A stretch of 64,000 nt of DNA from Mercenaria mercenaria. Its lineage: Eukaryota > Mollusca > Bivalvia > Venerida > Veneridae. The position numbers and the translations under genes are program-made. Each line of letters opens with the position of its first letter. Positions within the stretch are counted from its first letter, which is position 1. Where the stretch lies: positions 81,957,501-82,021,500 of the forward strand of contig NC_069364.1 in the NCBI RefSeq assembly GCF_021730395.1. Direction: 5' to 3'. The notes under the pieces were generated by a model. It made no database searches, was not told the DNA's origin, and was given only the letters and a program-made list of their open reading frames with translations. Shown here in pieces: positions 33,771-46,183 of the stretch.

Positions 33771-33855
33771 CACATTCGTAACACATTTTACCTGTTACGA
33801 ATGCGATCGCATAAGTACTGTTACAAATGTGATCTGTTACGAATGTGGTCCTACA

Positions 33856-35257
33856 GTGGGAAGAACAAATTTTAACATAATTAGCGAGAACGTTTCTCCG
33901 ATCATAAAGTGGTTTAAGTCACACTAGTATAAGTTTGAATGATATAAATTCATATGATTTTCGCTGTTTTAATGCTGTATAAACGTTTCTAGATCAACCC
34001 TTAGTGTCCTTAGTGGGTAAGGTTCTGTTGTCACAATCATTTAGATTATCCATTTAGATGATATATAACAAAATGGTTGAACTTGATTAGTCTACAAAAT
34101 ATTAAGAACTGAGATGGATACTATAACAGCTGCGTCAGTTTTATAGCCTGAATCAAATATCATGTTTTACATAACATTTTTTGAATTTTCGTAATATATC
34201 AGATTTTTCGCCGCCAAGCTACTCAAATGCAGTTAGGATCAACGTCAATAAATGTTGAGTAATATCTCTTGGACTTACCGACCTATTGTGTTACGCCAAC
34301 TCATATTGTTAATGAATATAAAAAAATCAAAGCCTTGAGATGTCTGGTGGTTGCGGGTTTTGCTAGATTTATTTTCATTTCAAATGCCAATCTATAAATA
34401 TACATGTATAAGAAACAAATACTAATGTACCTCATATCTAAACTCATAAAAAATGTAATAAACTCTGCCTGACCTTACATGAACTTAACTTAATTGACAG
34501 CTGGAAGTCAGTGATGTAACCATAAGCTGGAATCCCTTATCATTGACAGATCTTATATAATCTAAATGGCCAGTGTGAATGGATAGAGGATGAATAAGAA
34601 CTGCTTGATCATTGATAATTCATCCGCATTGTTCATGAATGGGACTATTTTGTGTAGCACATGAACATCCTTTGGATGTGATTTGGAATCAAATAAAGAT
34701 GCTACATGATTGTCAGAAATACACTTAACTTTAGTAGCGGGATAAACCCGCAATCAAAAACAAGTTGAGGTAATGAGTTCTCAAATTTGACCCAGCTGTA
34801 CAACGTTTGAAACTGCTCTGCAAAATGGGCCACATTTGTGCACACGTAACGTAAAACGGTATTAAGGATAATATGATGCTGAAATAAAACAGGTGTGTTT
34901 CAAGCATTATTAGCTCATATGAATTTAATTTAAAACTTGCACCCTGTGTTGTAAAGCTATGTATACATACAGTACAACAGAAATGACAACGATGTCCTGT
35001 TTAATATTTTCATATGATTTCACGTGTGTACTGTATTTAGGTTTATCAGTTTCTCTATCGAGATTAACTGATCAAAACAAACATACAACCTGTACTAGAA
35101 AAGACGATGTACTAACACGTCAATTTGATATCGAGTACCTTTATCTTGAGTGTGAGACCTTGGGATATCTTATGGTTATAATTGCAATCATAAAGTATTA
35201 AAGATAAATTCAATATAAGTGCTATGTAGATAGATTTGTTATATAGTAAAAAAAGTA
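33856..35257. other. upstream flank of the histidine-brace gene
   Basis: AT-rich, with only short ORFs. No TATA box at a convincing distance from the start codon at 35258. Confidence 0.35.
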
Positions 35258-38200
35258 ATGAAGCAACTACGGACGGTGATAGTGTTTGCTTGCTTAGGCA
35301 TGGCCTGCTGTCATATTTGTCTCATAACTCCAAGACAGAGAGGAACAATGGATATATCGATGGTATGTGTTCTATAATACGAAATAAACGTTGTTGTAGG
35401 GAAATAAACGTTGTTGTAGGGAGGCACACTGGTAGTGCCGGACCCCGATCCATTCTAGGTTCGATCTTTAGTGGTGGGAATTGTGGCGTCTACAAAACAT
35501 CAAAAGCGGAATTTGGGTGATCGGACCTGGTGTAATTCACTGAAAATTAAAAATGTTTTAAAGTTTAATTTTCTTGAAAAATTTGAACGAACATAGAGAA
35601 TCTTTCTGGTATATTTATGGTAAGTTTTCGCGCATTTCAGTTTTGACTCCTAATGAGTAAGTGATTGGGATATTTATGACAACAGTGGTCATTAGGTTTT
35701 TCTTTTCTTTTGCAAATAAGCTGATATACTTACAGCCAGGAAGTCCAACTTGTACCAGACATGCGGAACCGTGTGGCGGACAAGACATCGAGACGCCAAA
35801 GGTCACGTATATGGCGGGAGAATCCGCATTCTTCAAATGGCAACAGAACCTGAATCATTACGAATCTGGTTATCCAGGTATTTTTACGTCCACACAATCA
35901 ATCCTTTTTTTTTGTCGTTTTCATAATTCTCTGATACATATACCCTCTGTCGTTTTCACATTTCACTATTCCCCTACCATCTGTATTTCCCCTACCATCC
36001 GTCGTTTTAATAATTCTCTGTCACCCACACCCTCTGTCGATTTCAAAATTGTCTGGTACCAACAACATCTGTAGTTTCCATAATTCTCTGTTGTGTTGCC
36101 AGTACCATCTGTCGTCTCTGATACTCGTTACAGCTGTCGTTATAATAATTATCTGTTACCTATACTATCTGCCGTTATAATAATTCTCTGTTACCTATAC
36201 TATCTGTCGTTATAATAATTCTCTGTTACAGGATCTATACAATCTGTCGTTATAATAATTCTCTGATACTCATTACAACTGTCGTTATAATAATTCTCTG
36301 TTAACTATACTATCTGTTGTTTTCATAATCCTCTGTTACCTATACTATCTGTCATTATAATAATTCTCTGTTACCTATACTATTTGTCTTCATAATAATT
36401 CTCTGATACTCATTACCACTGTCGTTATAATAATTCTCTGTTACCTATACTATCTGTTGTTTTCATAATCCTCTGTTACCTATACTATTTGTCGTTTTCA
36501 TAAATCTCTGATACTCATACCATCTTTCGCTTTCATAATTCTCTTACACCCATTCATAATTCTCTATTGCCCCCACCATCTGACGTTTTCATAATGTATG
36601 GTATCTATATCATCTGTCGTTTTCATAATTAATTCTTTGGTATCCATACCATCGATCGTTTTTATAATTGTCTTGATACATTTCGTTTGTTTGAAGAAAC
36701 CGATTACTAAAGTATATTATTTGCTGTTTGACTTCACGAGTTTGATATTTAATATAGAAATATAGAGGGTATTCAATTTTCGTATTCTGTAGCTGCAAAC
36801 AAACTGCTTTAACAGTATTTCAATTATGTGGCGGGCAGTTAACCGGACCAGTGTTTCTGGACGCCATACCGTTTTTACTGTGATCTCTGTAAATAACAGA
36901 ATCTTCCCCACATGAATCAAAGGTTCGGAGGTAAATGTCTTCAGTCACTCATTACAGAGAACATACATCTCGCTCGGGATTTGAACCTATGACTTTCTGA
37001 TTGGAAGCATCGTGCTCTACCCATTAATTTAACCGTGCAGGCTGTGTTGCGGTCCGAGAGGTTACATCGATCAGATCAAGAATATCACATAATGTTTTCC
37101 TATGCAAAGATCTTCAAATTTCCCTTTCAGGCTATATGGACATCGGTATTGCCCGATCAGAAAATAGCACCGACTTTACAACACTGGCGGTTGTCACAGA
37201 TAAATATGTCCACAGACAAGATTATCAACAAAACTTTACTGTAGTCGTAGTAAGTAAAATATTTTGGACACTTCACTTTTTATTCTGTCTTTAATCACAA
37301 CAAGGCTAAGTCTGCACAGTTTTATGACTAAACATTAGTTTCTATTAGATTTCAACGCAAACATCGCTTGAGAGAATGATATGAAAAACATTATATCAAA
37401 GAGGTCAATTTACAAAGATATGAAGAAAAGGAAATGTCCGCTTTTGCTACCAAGTGTTGTTTTATACCGAAAAACACTTGCTAACATAGAAAACGTAATG
37501 TATAAATATAATTTACGACCAACCACTTCTTTTCACGTTTTAATTGCGATTCCAGAAAATACCAAGCATTATGTGTGATCACTGCGTTGTGCGCATGCGT
37601 TATAACGCCCACAAACCTGGCGAAACCACTTTTCTGCAATGTGCCGACATCAAAATATCTCTTGGCTCCAAGTCCCACGATGGTCTCAAGTTTTCTCAGA
37701 ACCATGAAGAAAGCCGAGCTGACAAACAGAAACTGTGGCCATTAAATCGCGCACTGCGGTTACGGAAACTTCACCAGAAACTACAAAAAGATGATGACAC
37801 AGAAAATGCTATGAAATTATACGGTATTGCATACAATCCATTTGAACCCCAGAGGAGTCACTATATATCGATTGACACTATGTCTGGCCAAACCGAAATG
37901 GTCAACTCCTTCAAATTTGGTATCGATGCTCCAGGTACAGGAAACAACACCAAAATGTTCTTATTGGATGAAGTGCTGTCAATAGATTACGGAAGAAACA
38001 CAACCAACTTCTTAGTGCATGAGACCGGAAGCAGAGATGATGTTGCAAAGCGACTTTATGTTGTTGGGACATATAATGGAAGTCTAGTACAGTACACAGA
38101 TTTATTCCAGTTCAGCGGAGGAGCTATCAATGGTCTGTCTTGGTACACGTACGGAACATCGGCGGCATTTAGAATACAACCGGCGGAGACAGCGAGTAAG

Positions 38201-41200
38201 TTGTTTGCATGTGCTTTTGCGTGTTTCTATTTCGACCAATAGACTTAACACTCATTGAAGCACATTTCTGTCCTGTCATTGTGTTTTACGTGTAAAACGG
38301 GTAATAAAAAGAACAGCCAATGGAACACAGTGGATTTTCGGAAAGAAACAAGTTGCTGATGTAATGCTAAGTTATTAAATAGTTTCAAAACAGCGGTTAA
38401 CATCTGAAAGTATAGAGATCTTATCAGATTTCCCTAGTACTTACTAAACTGACTAATTATAAAATATGCATTTCAGATAATTGGTATTTCGAGGTTGGGA
38501 TGCTGGTGGATGGAGGTTATAAAATGGCGGCTCGTATCCCCAAGCCAGAGGGTCTATATGTCAATTTCCAATGGTTCGAGACAGATGTGAACAATTATCA
38601 CAGGACCTACACTTTGATGGGAAATGAGAATGCACCTGATGAGCTGAACGCAAGAATATATATCTTTGATATTTACGATAGGTATAATCCGATGTTTTGT
38701 CCCTTGCTTTTCTAGCACAAGTAAAGGTTATTACTATTGAAAGGCATCGAGCCCAATGGCATTACATTACATTTCTGTGTAAGCACCAGCTCAATATTAA
38801 ATGATTTAGAAAAACATTTAAATGTTTATTTAATGGAAAAAAAGAAACGACTTGTGCATTATATATACCGCCGATGTGACTAAAAAGGGAATCAAAGACA
38901 ATATACGATAATATTATACGTACACTATACGACTGTAATGTGCAAAAGTATGTTTTAAAGTTCAATACCTTCCTAACAGAAATAACAATTCAAACATTTC
39001 AAAATTATTGAAGTATTTCTATAAATAGTTAACTTTTAATATGACTTCACAATTTTCATTGTTTTATAGTATTTTCAGTAAGTTTGTCAAGTACACGGAA
39101 CTAGATGTCTCCAAATATACATTTATGTCTATGCACTCATATCCCGGAAGTGGTAGGTACCGCACCCATTTAAAACCATACAACAAAATAGTTCTCTTCA
39201 TTTGTGTACTACTTCCTCATCAGTAAAAATGGGGGGAAAACAATATTTATTTCAAGCTGGCTAGACAACAGGAAGTTTTCAGTATAGTTTTGATTATAAC
39301 TTTTGATCACTTAACTTTTCCTCCCGGACATATTTTATGGTTTAACTGGGAATTTTTACATGGGATTTTAACATCACCACATAAAGAAAGAGTTAGTTTA
39401 TATGAAAATCTAATTTTTATTATGCTACAAAAGATGTTCATTTTATTGACATATGCCTTTAAATCCGGAAAAGGGCTGCAAGCAGGAGTCACACTTCCTA
39501 CATGATTCAAGTTTTTTAATGCGATACTATAGTCCTAGAACGTATCTATTTTGAGGTATTTGAAATAATGTCCGCTCCCGAAAATTGGACAATAACTATG
39601 CTTTTCGTTCATTCAATCTTTCTTCTACGAGTACGCTATATATGCAACTTTTGACAGAAATGAATTGTGAAGTGCTTCTTTATTTACATTTGTATATACG
39701 TGTACACTTAGATCATTTTGCTCTCATTCCTCGTTTTACAATTACATATAAATGAAACAGACGGCATGAAGATTTTATGAAAACAACTCGTTCATTCTAT
39801 GATTTAGTAGTGTTCAAATATGTTCATTTACATATTTTTTCAATTTTTCCTTTTGTTAAAGGGGCCTCCGTGGCCGAGTGTTTAAGATCGCTGACTTGAA
39901 ATTACTTGCCCCTCATTGATGTGGGTTCGAGCCTCACTCGGGACGTTGAATTCTTCATTTGGGGAGGCCATCCAGCTGGCTCACGGAAGGTCGATGGTTC
40001 TACCCAGGTGCCCACTCTTGATGAAATAATGCACAGAGGGGCACCTGGGGTCTTCCTCCACCATAAAAGCTGGAAAGTCGCCATTTGACCTATAATTGTG
40101 TCGGTGCGACGTTAAACCCAACAAAATGAATAAATAAATTCCTTTTGTTTAAGTTCGCCGCATACGTATTTTAGTCAGTTTGCAGCGTAACTAACGGCTT
40201 GAATAATATAAATCTTAAAGTTTTGTTGTAATTGATAAATCGCTTTAACGTATTACACGGGTTTCCCTCGCTTTTATTATTGAAAGTTATGTTTTGCTTA
40301 CTGTGTTGTATTCATAAAAACATGTTCATAGTTATCACTTTTATTATTTCTAGACGAATTATACGCATTTTCTCCTGGTCTATGGTTTGATGATCCGCAT
40401 GCTTGGTATCTAGTCGCCATTAATCCAATGTCAGGAGAGGTTACGAAGAAATGTGACATTGCCCCACCTGGTAAAGTGCAAATAAATACGTTTTTTTTTT
40501 TCAGCATCATATTAATACATCAGCATATAACTAGCGTATTAGGAAAAAAGTCAAACGATATATGTTTACACTAAGCAAAATAAGTAACCGGTCTGTGCAT
40601 TTTATCATTCACTTCAAAAGAGTTCTAAGATATCAGAAAATTTTCACTGAATTTTGTAACATCTGAAAAATGGACTGCACCAAAATAGCACACACAATAT
40701 TGATATAATCACACATTTCTGGCATTTGTATGGAACAAATAGATGTATCCAAGCAAAGTCGATGAACGTAGACATTACCAAATCCAAGTGATTCAAATTC
40801 AAAGTTGAAAAGCCGACAGGGCAGATGCTTCAAGTGGCGCTTTTCGTAGTTCTCAGAATGTATTTTTATCCATTGAAAATTTAGACTATACTACATGCTA
40901 AGACAGATCAGTGGAACAGACTATTGAAAATTTCAACAGCTGTAATTGTTTCGATTAAAAACTAAAACAACCATTCAATAACTAATAAGCAAAAAAAAAA
41001 AAAAAAAAAAAAATACGCTGATAGAGAAATTTTCATTTTAACAAGAATTCTTCTTTACTGTGCAACGACTAGTTCAAACATTTGTATAAAAGGGAGGTAA
41101 TTTCAAAATTTTAGATTTCAAAATGCTCCGGTTAACTGTATTACATTGTAATACATGTTACGCTTTTTCCACTACAATAACTGATTCTCAGTTCAAATAA

Positions 41201-42337
41201 CCGGAAAATGTAACATTATGCAAATAACCGGAAAATGTAATATTATGCAAATAACCGGAAAATGTAACATTATGCAAATAATCGGAAAATGTAACATTAT
41301 GCAATAAGCATTAGTAATAAATTTTGCTTTTACAGACTATTTTACAATTGTGAAACAATGAGTGATTAATGGTCTTAGACCACATGTGATCATTTTGCAG
41401 TCTCCACCAAAAATTAAAATTAGGAATGAATTATCATCCTCTGAAAGATATATTTTCGATTTGAAAATATGGCCGGTTAGAAATTTTGTTGAGTGTAGTA
41501 CTGAACACAATCTGACTTAAGTACTTGATCTTCTAAACGAAGATCTGAGAACGACCCATTCACATTCGTCTTCAGTATATTTTGGATTTCCAGTATTGCT
41601 ATTTTTATTTTATCCAGTCAGACGACTTGTTCGAATGTCAAAGAGTAAGAAAAATATCCAGTCATTCCAGGGCTCGAACCCGGGACCCCCCGCTTACTAA
41701 GCAAGTGGCCTACCGACTGAGCTAACCGGCTATCTGATACATTACGACATAAGAATTGTAAATATGAAAAGTCAAGACTACAGGTAGATTTGCAAGATGT
41801 TGTAAGTTAGGCTCTGATTGGCTAGCGAAAGGGTCGTCAGAACGAGGCAATGAATAGGTCGTTCTCAGATCCTATGCGTAGCGTAATAGGAGATGTACTT
41901 TAATCAGATTGGTACTGAACATATTTTCGTGGTTATATACGACCTTCAAGTATATTATTAAAACAATATCTATGAAAACAATCTATGTGAATATATACAT
42001 ATATATTTAAAATTTCTCACAACGGAATGTTTAATATCACTCAGATGCTTAGCGTAAGGTGCGATGTCATTAGATAGCTTCGTGTTAACTTTATATTGAC
42101 TTGCCCCGTTTAATGATTATTATTTTGTTTTGTCTTTCAGGAATATTTCAACGATACTATGGAGGCACGGTTAACCAGGGATCCACAAACCATGGTGGAT
42201 ATCTGTACCACGTGCTACGTGTAGACGGCAGTGATGCAGACCTTATTGTGAAAATTCATCCTGGAACTTGTCAGATGACATTCTCAGAACCCACAAATCT
42301 AAGGCACATACACTCTCTTCAGATGCCAGCCATGTAA
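35258..42337 (+). CDS. secreted histidine-brace-like (X325/BIM1-like) protein with repeat-containing C-terminal domain
   Basis: Eight exons: 35258-35362, 35736-35877, 37131-37249, 37556-38195, 38477-38681, 39070-39152, 40354-40470 and 42141-42337. They sum to 1,608 nt (535 residues plus TAA) with GT-AG sites and consistent phases throughout. Residues 1-18 (MKQLRTVIVFACLGMACC) form a signal peptide, and cleavage there would leave His19 as the mature N-terminus. Following it are ICLITPRQRG, PCGGQ (47-51), a second His in 'NLNHYESGYPG' (His76), 'MCDHCVVRMRYNAHKPGE' (128-145) and LQCADIKI (149-156). This order, N-terminal His, P..RG, CGG, internal His, CADI, resembles the copper-binding histidine-brace fold of fungal X325/BIM1-like proteins, which are related to LPMOs. 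By inference it binds copper outside the cell; enzymatic activity cannot be claimed. Residues ~190-535 contain repeated motifs such as 'HYISIDTMSGQTE' and 'WYLVAINPMSGEV', suggesting a beta-propeller-like or other beta-repeat domain. Introns hold a minisatellite, SINE pieces and a TIR element. The gene is complete and appears intact. Confidence 0.8.
35384..35423. repeat. 20-bp direct duplication in intron 1
   Basis: The word GAAATAAACGTTGTTGTAGG type sequence occurs twice back to back, just after the first donor. Trivial slippage product. Confidence 0.6.
35900..36660. repeat. minisatellite in intron 2, ~33-38-bp unit
   Basis: Degenerate units on 'ctgtcgttataataattctc' plus 'tgttacctatactat' repeat about 20 times. 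Early units carry 'gtcgttttcataattctctg'. It lies wholly between coding exons 2 and 3. Confidence 0.75.
36963..37040 (-). mobile_element. tRNA-like SINE head in intron 2
   Basis: On the minus strand 'taatgggtagagcacgatgc' (A-box) and 'ataggttcaaatcccgagcg' (B-box) are spaced as in a tRNA. Stems are poorly conserved, so it is a SINE fragment and not a functional tRNA. Confidence 0.5.
39861..40138 (+). mobile_element. full-length tRNA-derived SINE in intron 6
   Basis: The head is Ser/Leu-tRNA-like (GGGGCCTCCGTGGCCGAGTG, B-box GTGGGTTCGAGCC). A conserved middle has 'caccataaaagctggaaagtcgcc', a tail TGTCGGTGCGACGTTAAACC, and an A-rich 3' end (aataaataaa). An 11-bp target duplication TTCCTTTTGTT flanks it (39847-39857 and 40139-40149). 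Related fragments lie on the minus strand at 51165-51272 and 54050-54125. Confidence 0.8.
40991..41013. repeat. A(23) homopolymer
   Basis: Run of 23 A in intron 7, without an attached retroelement body that I can recognise. Confidence 0.8.
41198..41302. repeat. short tandem repeat, ~30-bp unit, four copies
   Basis: 'caaataaccggaaaatgtaa' plus 'cattatg' repeated four times nearly exactly. Confidence 0.8.
41541..41871. mobile_element. 331-bp element with ~20-bp TIRs and an internal tRNA-like segment
   Basis: The left end GATCTGAGAACGACCCATTCA and the right end TGAATAGGTCGTTCTCAGATC are inverted copies with one mismatch. Inside, on the minus strand at about 41665-41733, is a tRNA-like sequence with 'ggttagctcagtcggtagg', an anticodon loop reading AGT, and 'gtcccgggttcgagccctgg'. 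The acceptor stem does not pair, so it is not a working tRNA. It lies in intron 7. Confidence 0.5.
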
Positions 42338-42365
42338 AAACAGGACAGAAATTGTGTAATTGGCT

Positions 42366-42371
42366 AATAAA
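42366..42371 (+). terminator. poly(A) signal of the histidine-brace gene
   Basis: AATAAATAAA, two overlapping signals starting 29 nt after the stop codon. A T/GT-rich stretch follows. Confidence 0.6.
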
Positions 42372-42375
42372 TAAA

Positions 42376-44698
42376 CTTTTTTTTCGAGCTGTACCATGTG
42401 GCATTATCTTATGTCTGGAAATAGTTTATGAATATTTTTCATATTGTACGCACAGTTTCTTTCCATCGTGCTTTATACAAACTGTTTTCTGATTAAAACA
42501 CTTCTTTTATCTGCAGTTACGTCGTCGTCTATGCTTTCATTGCCTGCTAGTTAGTTACTGCGATAATTACTGGAAAGTCGTCGATCAAGCATCTTTGGAA
42601 TTAACAGAACAGAACATAAGTTTTTATTTCTAGGAATTGAACCGAAATTCCTTTTCCAATCACACAAATAATAATAATATACATCCAGATCAGATAACAA
42701 TTGCATAACTAAATACATTTACATCACAACAAATAAATAAATTCTGAGAGTGAAAAACCATACTGACAATGTATTAAACAGCTCTCTTAACACGCGCTCT
42801 TTTACGCCCGTGAAAACTGACATATTATGTGATCACCAGAGGAGGTGGGCAAGGAGGGGGGAGGGGACAGGGGCCGGCAGTGTCCACTAAATTGTCCGCT
42901 CTCTATCTTAAGCAGTTCTTATCCAGAATTCACCAAACTTTGTCATAATGTTTATGGGCATAACATCTCTGGTAAGTTCGGTAACCAGCCGGATAATCCC
43001 AATCACTATTGTGTTATGGCCTTTGAAATACTTAACATTGGGACAATTGACAGTGTCCAGTTAAAATAACTTCAGCAGTTCTTATCACTAATCAGAATAT
43101 TTATAGGCAGATTATCTCGGAGAAGTGCGATAACCAGCCAGGTAGACATTGTTGCTCTGAGTTATGACCCTTGAATTAGTCAGAATTTAGAAAACTAACA
43201 ACTATTCCGGTAAGTTAATTATAACATTTAAAAGTCGACAGAAATTTGTTGTGACGACCGTACATTATGACAGAGTTAAGTTTAATGAGTTTTTGACTGC
43301 CGGAAGAAAATGCGAATAAAAATATACCACATATGAATCACAGGCTATCTTTAGCGTACATTTTTTCTCTGTGTAACGTAATTTGACACTTTAAACTAAC
43401 TTAGAAATTGCAAGATGACTACTTCAGCTTCTTATTTTAAGTGGATTTTGTAGGGCCGAATTACTTCAGACCATATTGTTAACGGGATTTTTTATAAAAT
43501 GTTTATGACACTAGATTGAAATGTTTGTAAAATGTTTGTACGGAAAGAATCAACATAAGTTGATAATTTTTTCCTTCCTCGTATGTTTGTTCCGTTTGAC
43601 ATACATATGCAATGCATCATGCTTGAACACTTGTCTTTTCTCTACAGCTGAATTAACAGTCATACTTCTATATTGCATCATTTGCTGATGTTTCCCTGAT
43701 TTAAAAATAAACAACTGCATAGCCACGCCATTCTATAAGTAGTTGGTGAAATTTGCATACTTTTTCCATTATCCCAGTGTTTTCGGTTCTGAAACACTTG
43801 AACTGTTCTCAAGTGTTTCCTTCTTTTATCTGTCAGTTCACCACAAAAATAAAAATACCAGTATTTAAAGTACAGATATTTCCGCGAACATCAAAATATG
43901 TACTGTTAAATGACACACAAATTGTCTAAGATGCTTAAGAAGTCTCTATTGTTGAAAATACAAATCTCACGTTTTGAATTACAGTTTTATGTTTCCGCTT
44001 AAAAAACGATAATATCTCAGATACATTAATAAATTCGATTATAAATGATATCATCATGTTTAAAAACCACAAGATGCAACGGTTTTATCATAACTAATGA
44101 TGCCATCAAGTGCAGCTGACCACACGTTTTCGGTGTTTCAAAGTTTGTGTTTTAAAAATTGCGAGGCAAGGAAGATTCTTGTAAATATGATTAGATGTTT
44201 TTGCTACTACCAAAATAACATTTAAACATATCTTTTATTTTGACTTGTGGTACAAGTTACAGTGGTTCCAAAATTTTAGAGCCTATTTTACCGTCATTAC
44301 AAACAGTTAATAAAAATTTGAATTACCATGAGCCGAAAGAGCGAAAATCGTAGAAAGGAAAAAAACTGGACAATTGATATCAACATCAACATAAAATTTG
44401 AACTGATTTGCACAAAAATGTATATAGACGGATTTACAATGGGATTACATAAGGGGTCACGAGGGTCAAGGTCACCGTTAAAAAAAAGTAAAAAACAAAG
44501 TTTCAGTCTGCAGTCTCAGTATGTTCCATTTCATTATTGAACTATGCTTTTGTATCCGCATAACAAGAATTGAAAAGAAATTTGTAATTGGTGCATGTTA
44601 ACAAGCTCACAGTAAAATAAAGAATGACTGCAGATATGAACAAGAAAATTGAGATACTTTTATTACAAGGCGCCAAAGAACTTAAAACGAAAGTAATA
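42376..44698. other. intergenic, no gene seen
   Basis: Contains degraded copies of a ~150-bp repeat near 42900-43180 ('cagttcttatc' and 'cggtaaccagcc' type words) and otherwise unremarkable AT-rich DNA. Short ORFs at 42845-43069 and 44328-44540 have no support. Confidence 0.4.
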
Positions 44699-45384
44699 CA
44701 AGAGCTCGTTTGCACAAGGAACAGAAATTATTTGCTCACTGTAAACAAAAGTTCTACTGTTCTGGTTCAATGTGACCATGACCTTTGACCTTCTGACCTC
44801 AAAATCAAAAGGGGTCATCTGCTGGTCATGATCAACCTCCCTATAAAGTTTCGTGATCCTATGCCCAAGCGTTCTCAAGTTATAGTCCGGAAACGGTTTA
44901 ACTGTTCCGGGTCACTGTAACCTTGACCTTTGACCTACTGACCTCAAAATCAATAGGGGTCATCTGCTGGTCATGATTAACCTCTCTATCAACTTTCATG
45001 ATCCTTGTTACAAGCGTTCTTCAGTTATCATCCAGAAACCGTTTAACTGTTCCTGGCCAATGTGACCTTGAACTTTGACCTAATGACCTCAAAATAAATA
45101 GGAGACCATCCTCCCTATCAATTTTCCTGATCCTTGGCCCAAGCATTCTTGAGTTATTATCCGGAAACCATTTAACTGTTCTGGGTCACTGTGACCTTGA
45201 CCTTTGACATAATGATCTCAAAATCAATAGGGGTCATCTGCTGGTCATGAACAACTTCCCAATCAACTTTCATGATCCTAGGCCCAAGCGTTCTTGAGTT
45301 ATCATCCGGAAACGGTTTGGTCTACAGATCGACCGACCGACATTCGCAAATCAATATACCCCTCCTTCGAAGGGGGGCATAATA
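44699..45384 (-). mobile_element. Helentron-like element, ~145-bp units
   Basis: On the minus strand it begins TTATGCCCCCCTTCGAAGG and ends AACGAGCTCTTGTA. Between these lie about four units of ~145 bp with 'gaccttgacctttgacc' and 'tcctggtc/ggtcatctgctggtca' words on the plus strand. Non-coding. Confidence 0.55.
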
Positions 45385-46183
45385 AATGGAGGAAAATGTA
45401 ATCAACAAGAAGAAATATTGGTTTTAATTTTTATTTCACGAACTGTCAACTGTACATATAAATTTTTCATATAAAAATAAGACGCGCAATAAAAATCAGA
45501 ATTTAAGCAATCAAAAAATGTGGGCAAGTAACACTAGAGTAGACTATAATAGACTAAGATAAGAACTTAGAGACGCAAGGGAAATTTCCACGAAAACCAG
45601 GTTTTTCTTAACGTATTTTTTGACCAATTTTCTAAGTAAAATATTCTTATCAAACGCACGAGAGGGTCGATATATTTGATTTACTTTACTCGCCTAATGA
45701 TGATAAATAGGTGTACAAAGTTTCAAAGCTTTAGCTCTTAAAGTGATCTTAACAATAAATACAAATAAGTACAACAAATAGCTCTTAACTAAAAGATAAA
45801 GAAATTATAATCTTAATAATAAACACTAATAAGTACAATAAGGGACATAAATAAGACAACATGCATCAGAGTTATCTTTGAACATTTCGTAGGAAACCCG
45901 AGACCAACCTTAAATAGAATACATACTGTACTTCGTGTTAAGATGATAATCAGCGCGTGAACAATGTTTTTTGGACAAAGCACAATCTAATGGCAGTGCA
46001 AGCATCTGTTCAAAAGAAATTGATAAAGTAGGAAAGTATAGTGCCGGTTAAATCCATATGAAGCGATTTTCACAGCTATACAGACACAAAAAGGCTAATG
46101 CATTCGAAAGAACCATACTTGTACCTCTATAAACTGGTACACGGTTAAAAAAGACCTTTCTACGATGTTTCAACTAGTTAAAA
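45385..46183. other. AT-rich spacer, no feature recognised
   Basis: No ORF or repeat structure worth reporting. Confidence 0.4.

Larger units (their letters stand above)
30267..33855. mobile_element. possible 3.6-kb TIR element with GATCGCAT subterminal palindromes
   Basis: The left end TGTAGGACCACATTCG and the right end, which inverts to the same 16 bases, continue for ~38 bp with two mismatches. Inside each end are repeats of TGTTACRAATGCGATCGCAT and its inverse. No transposase-like ORF is present, and the target duplication is not clear (TGG is shared at best). A Helentron-like element is nested at 30517-31468. The two ends could also be separate small palindromic elements. Confidence 0.4.

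Noticed and set aside
37544-37555. A start at 37544 for a 232-codon single-exon gene
   Set aside because: The first codon is TTG and a good acceptor ends at 37555; upstream exons join in phase and add the signal peptide and His19.
41665-41733. A tRNA-Thr(AGT)-like gene on the minus strand
   Set aside because: D, anticodon and T arms look good but the acceptor stem does not pair, and it sits inside a TIR element, so it is treated as tRNA-derived repeat.
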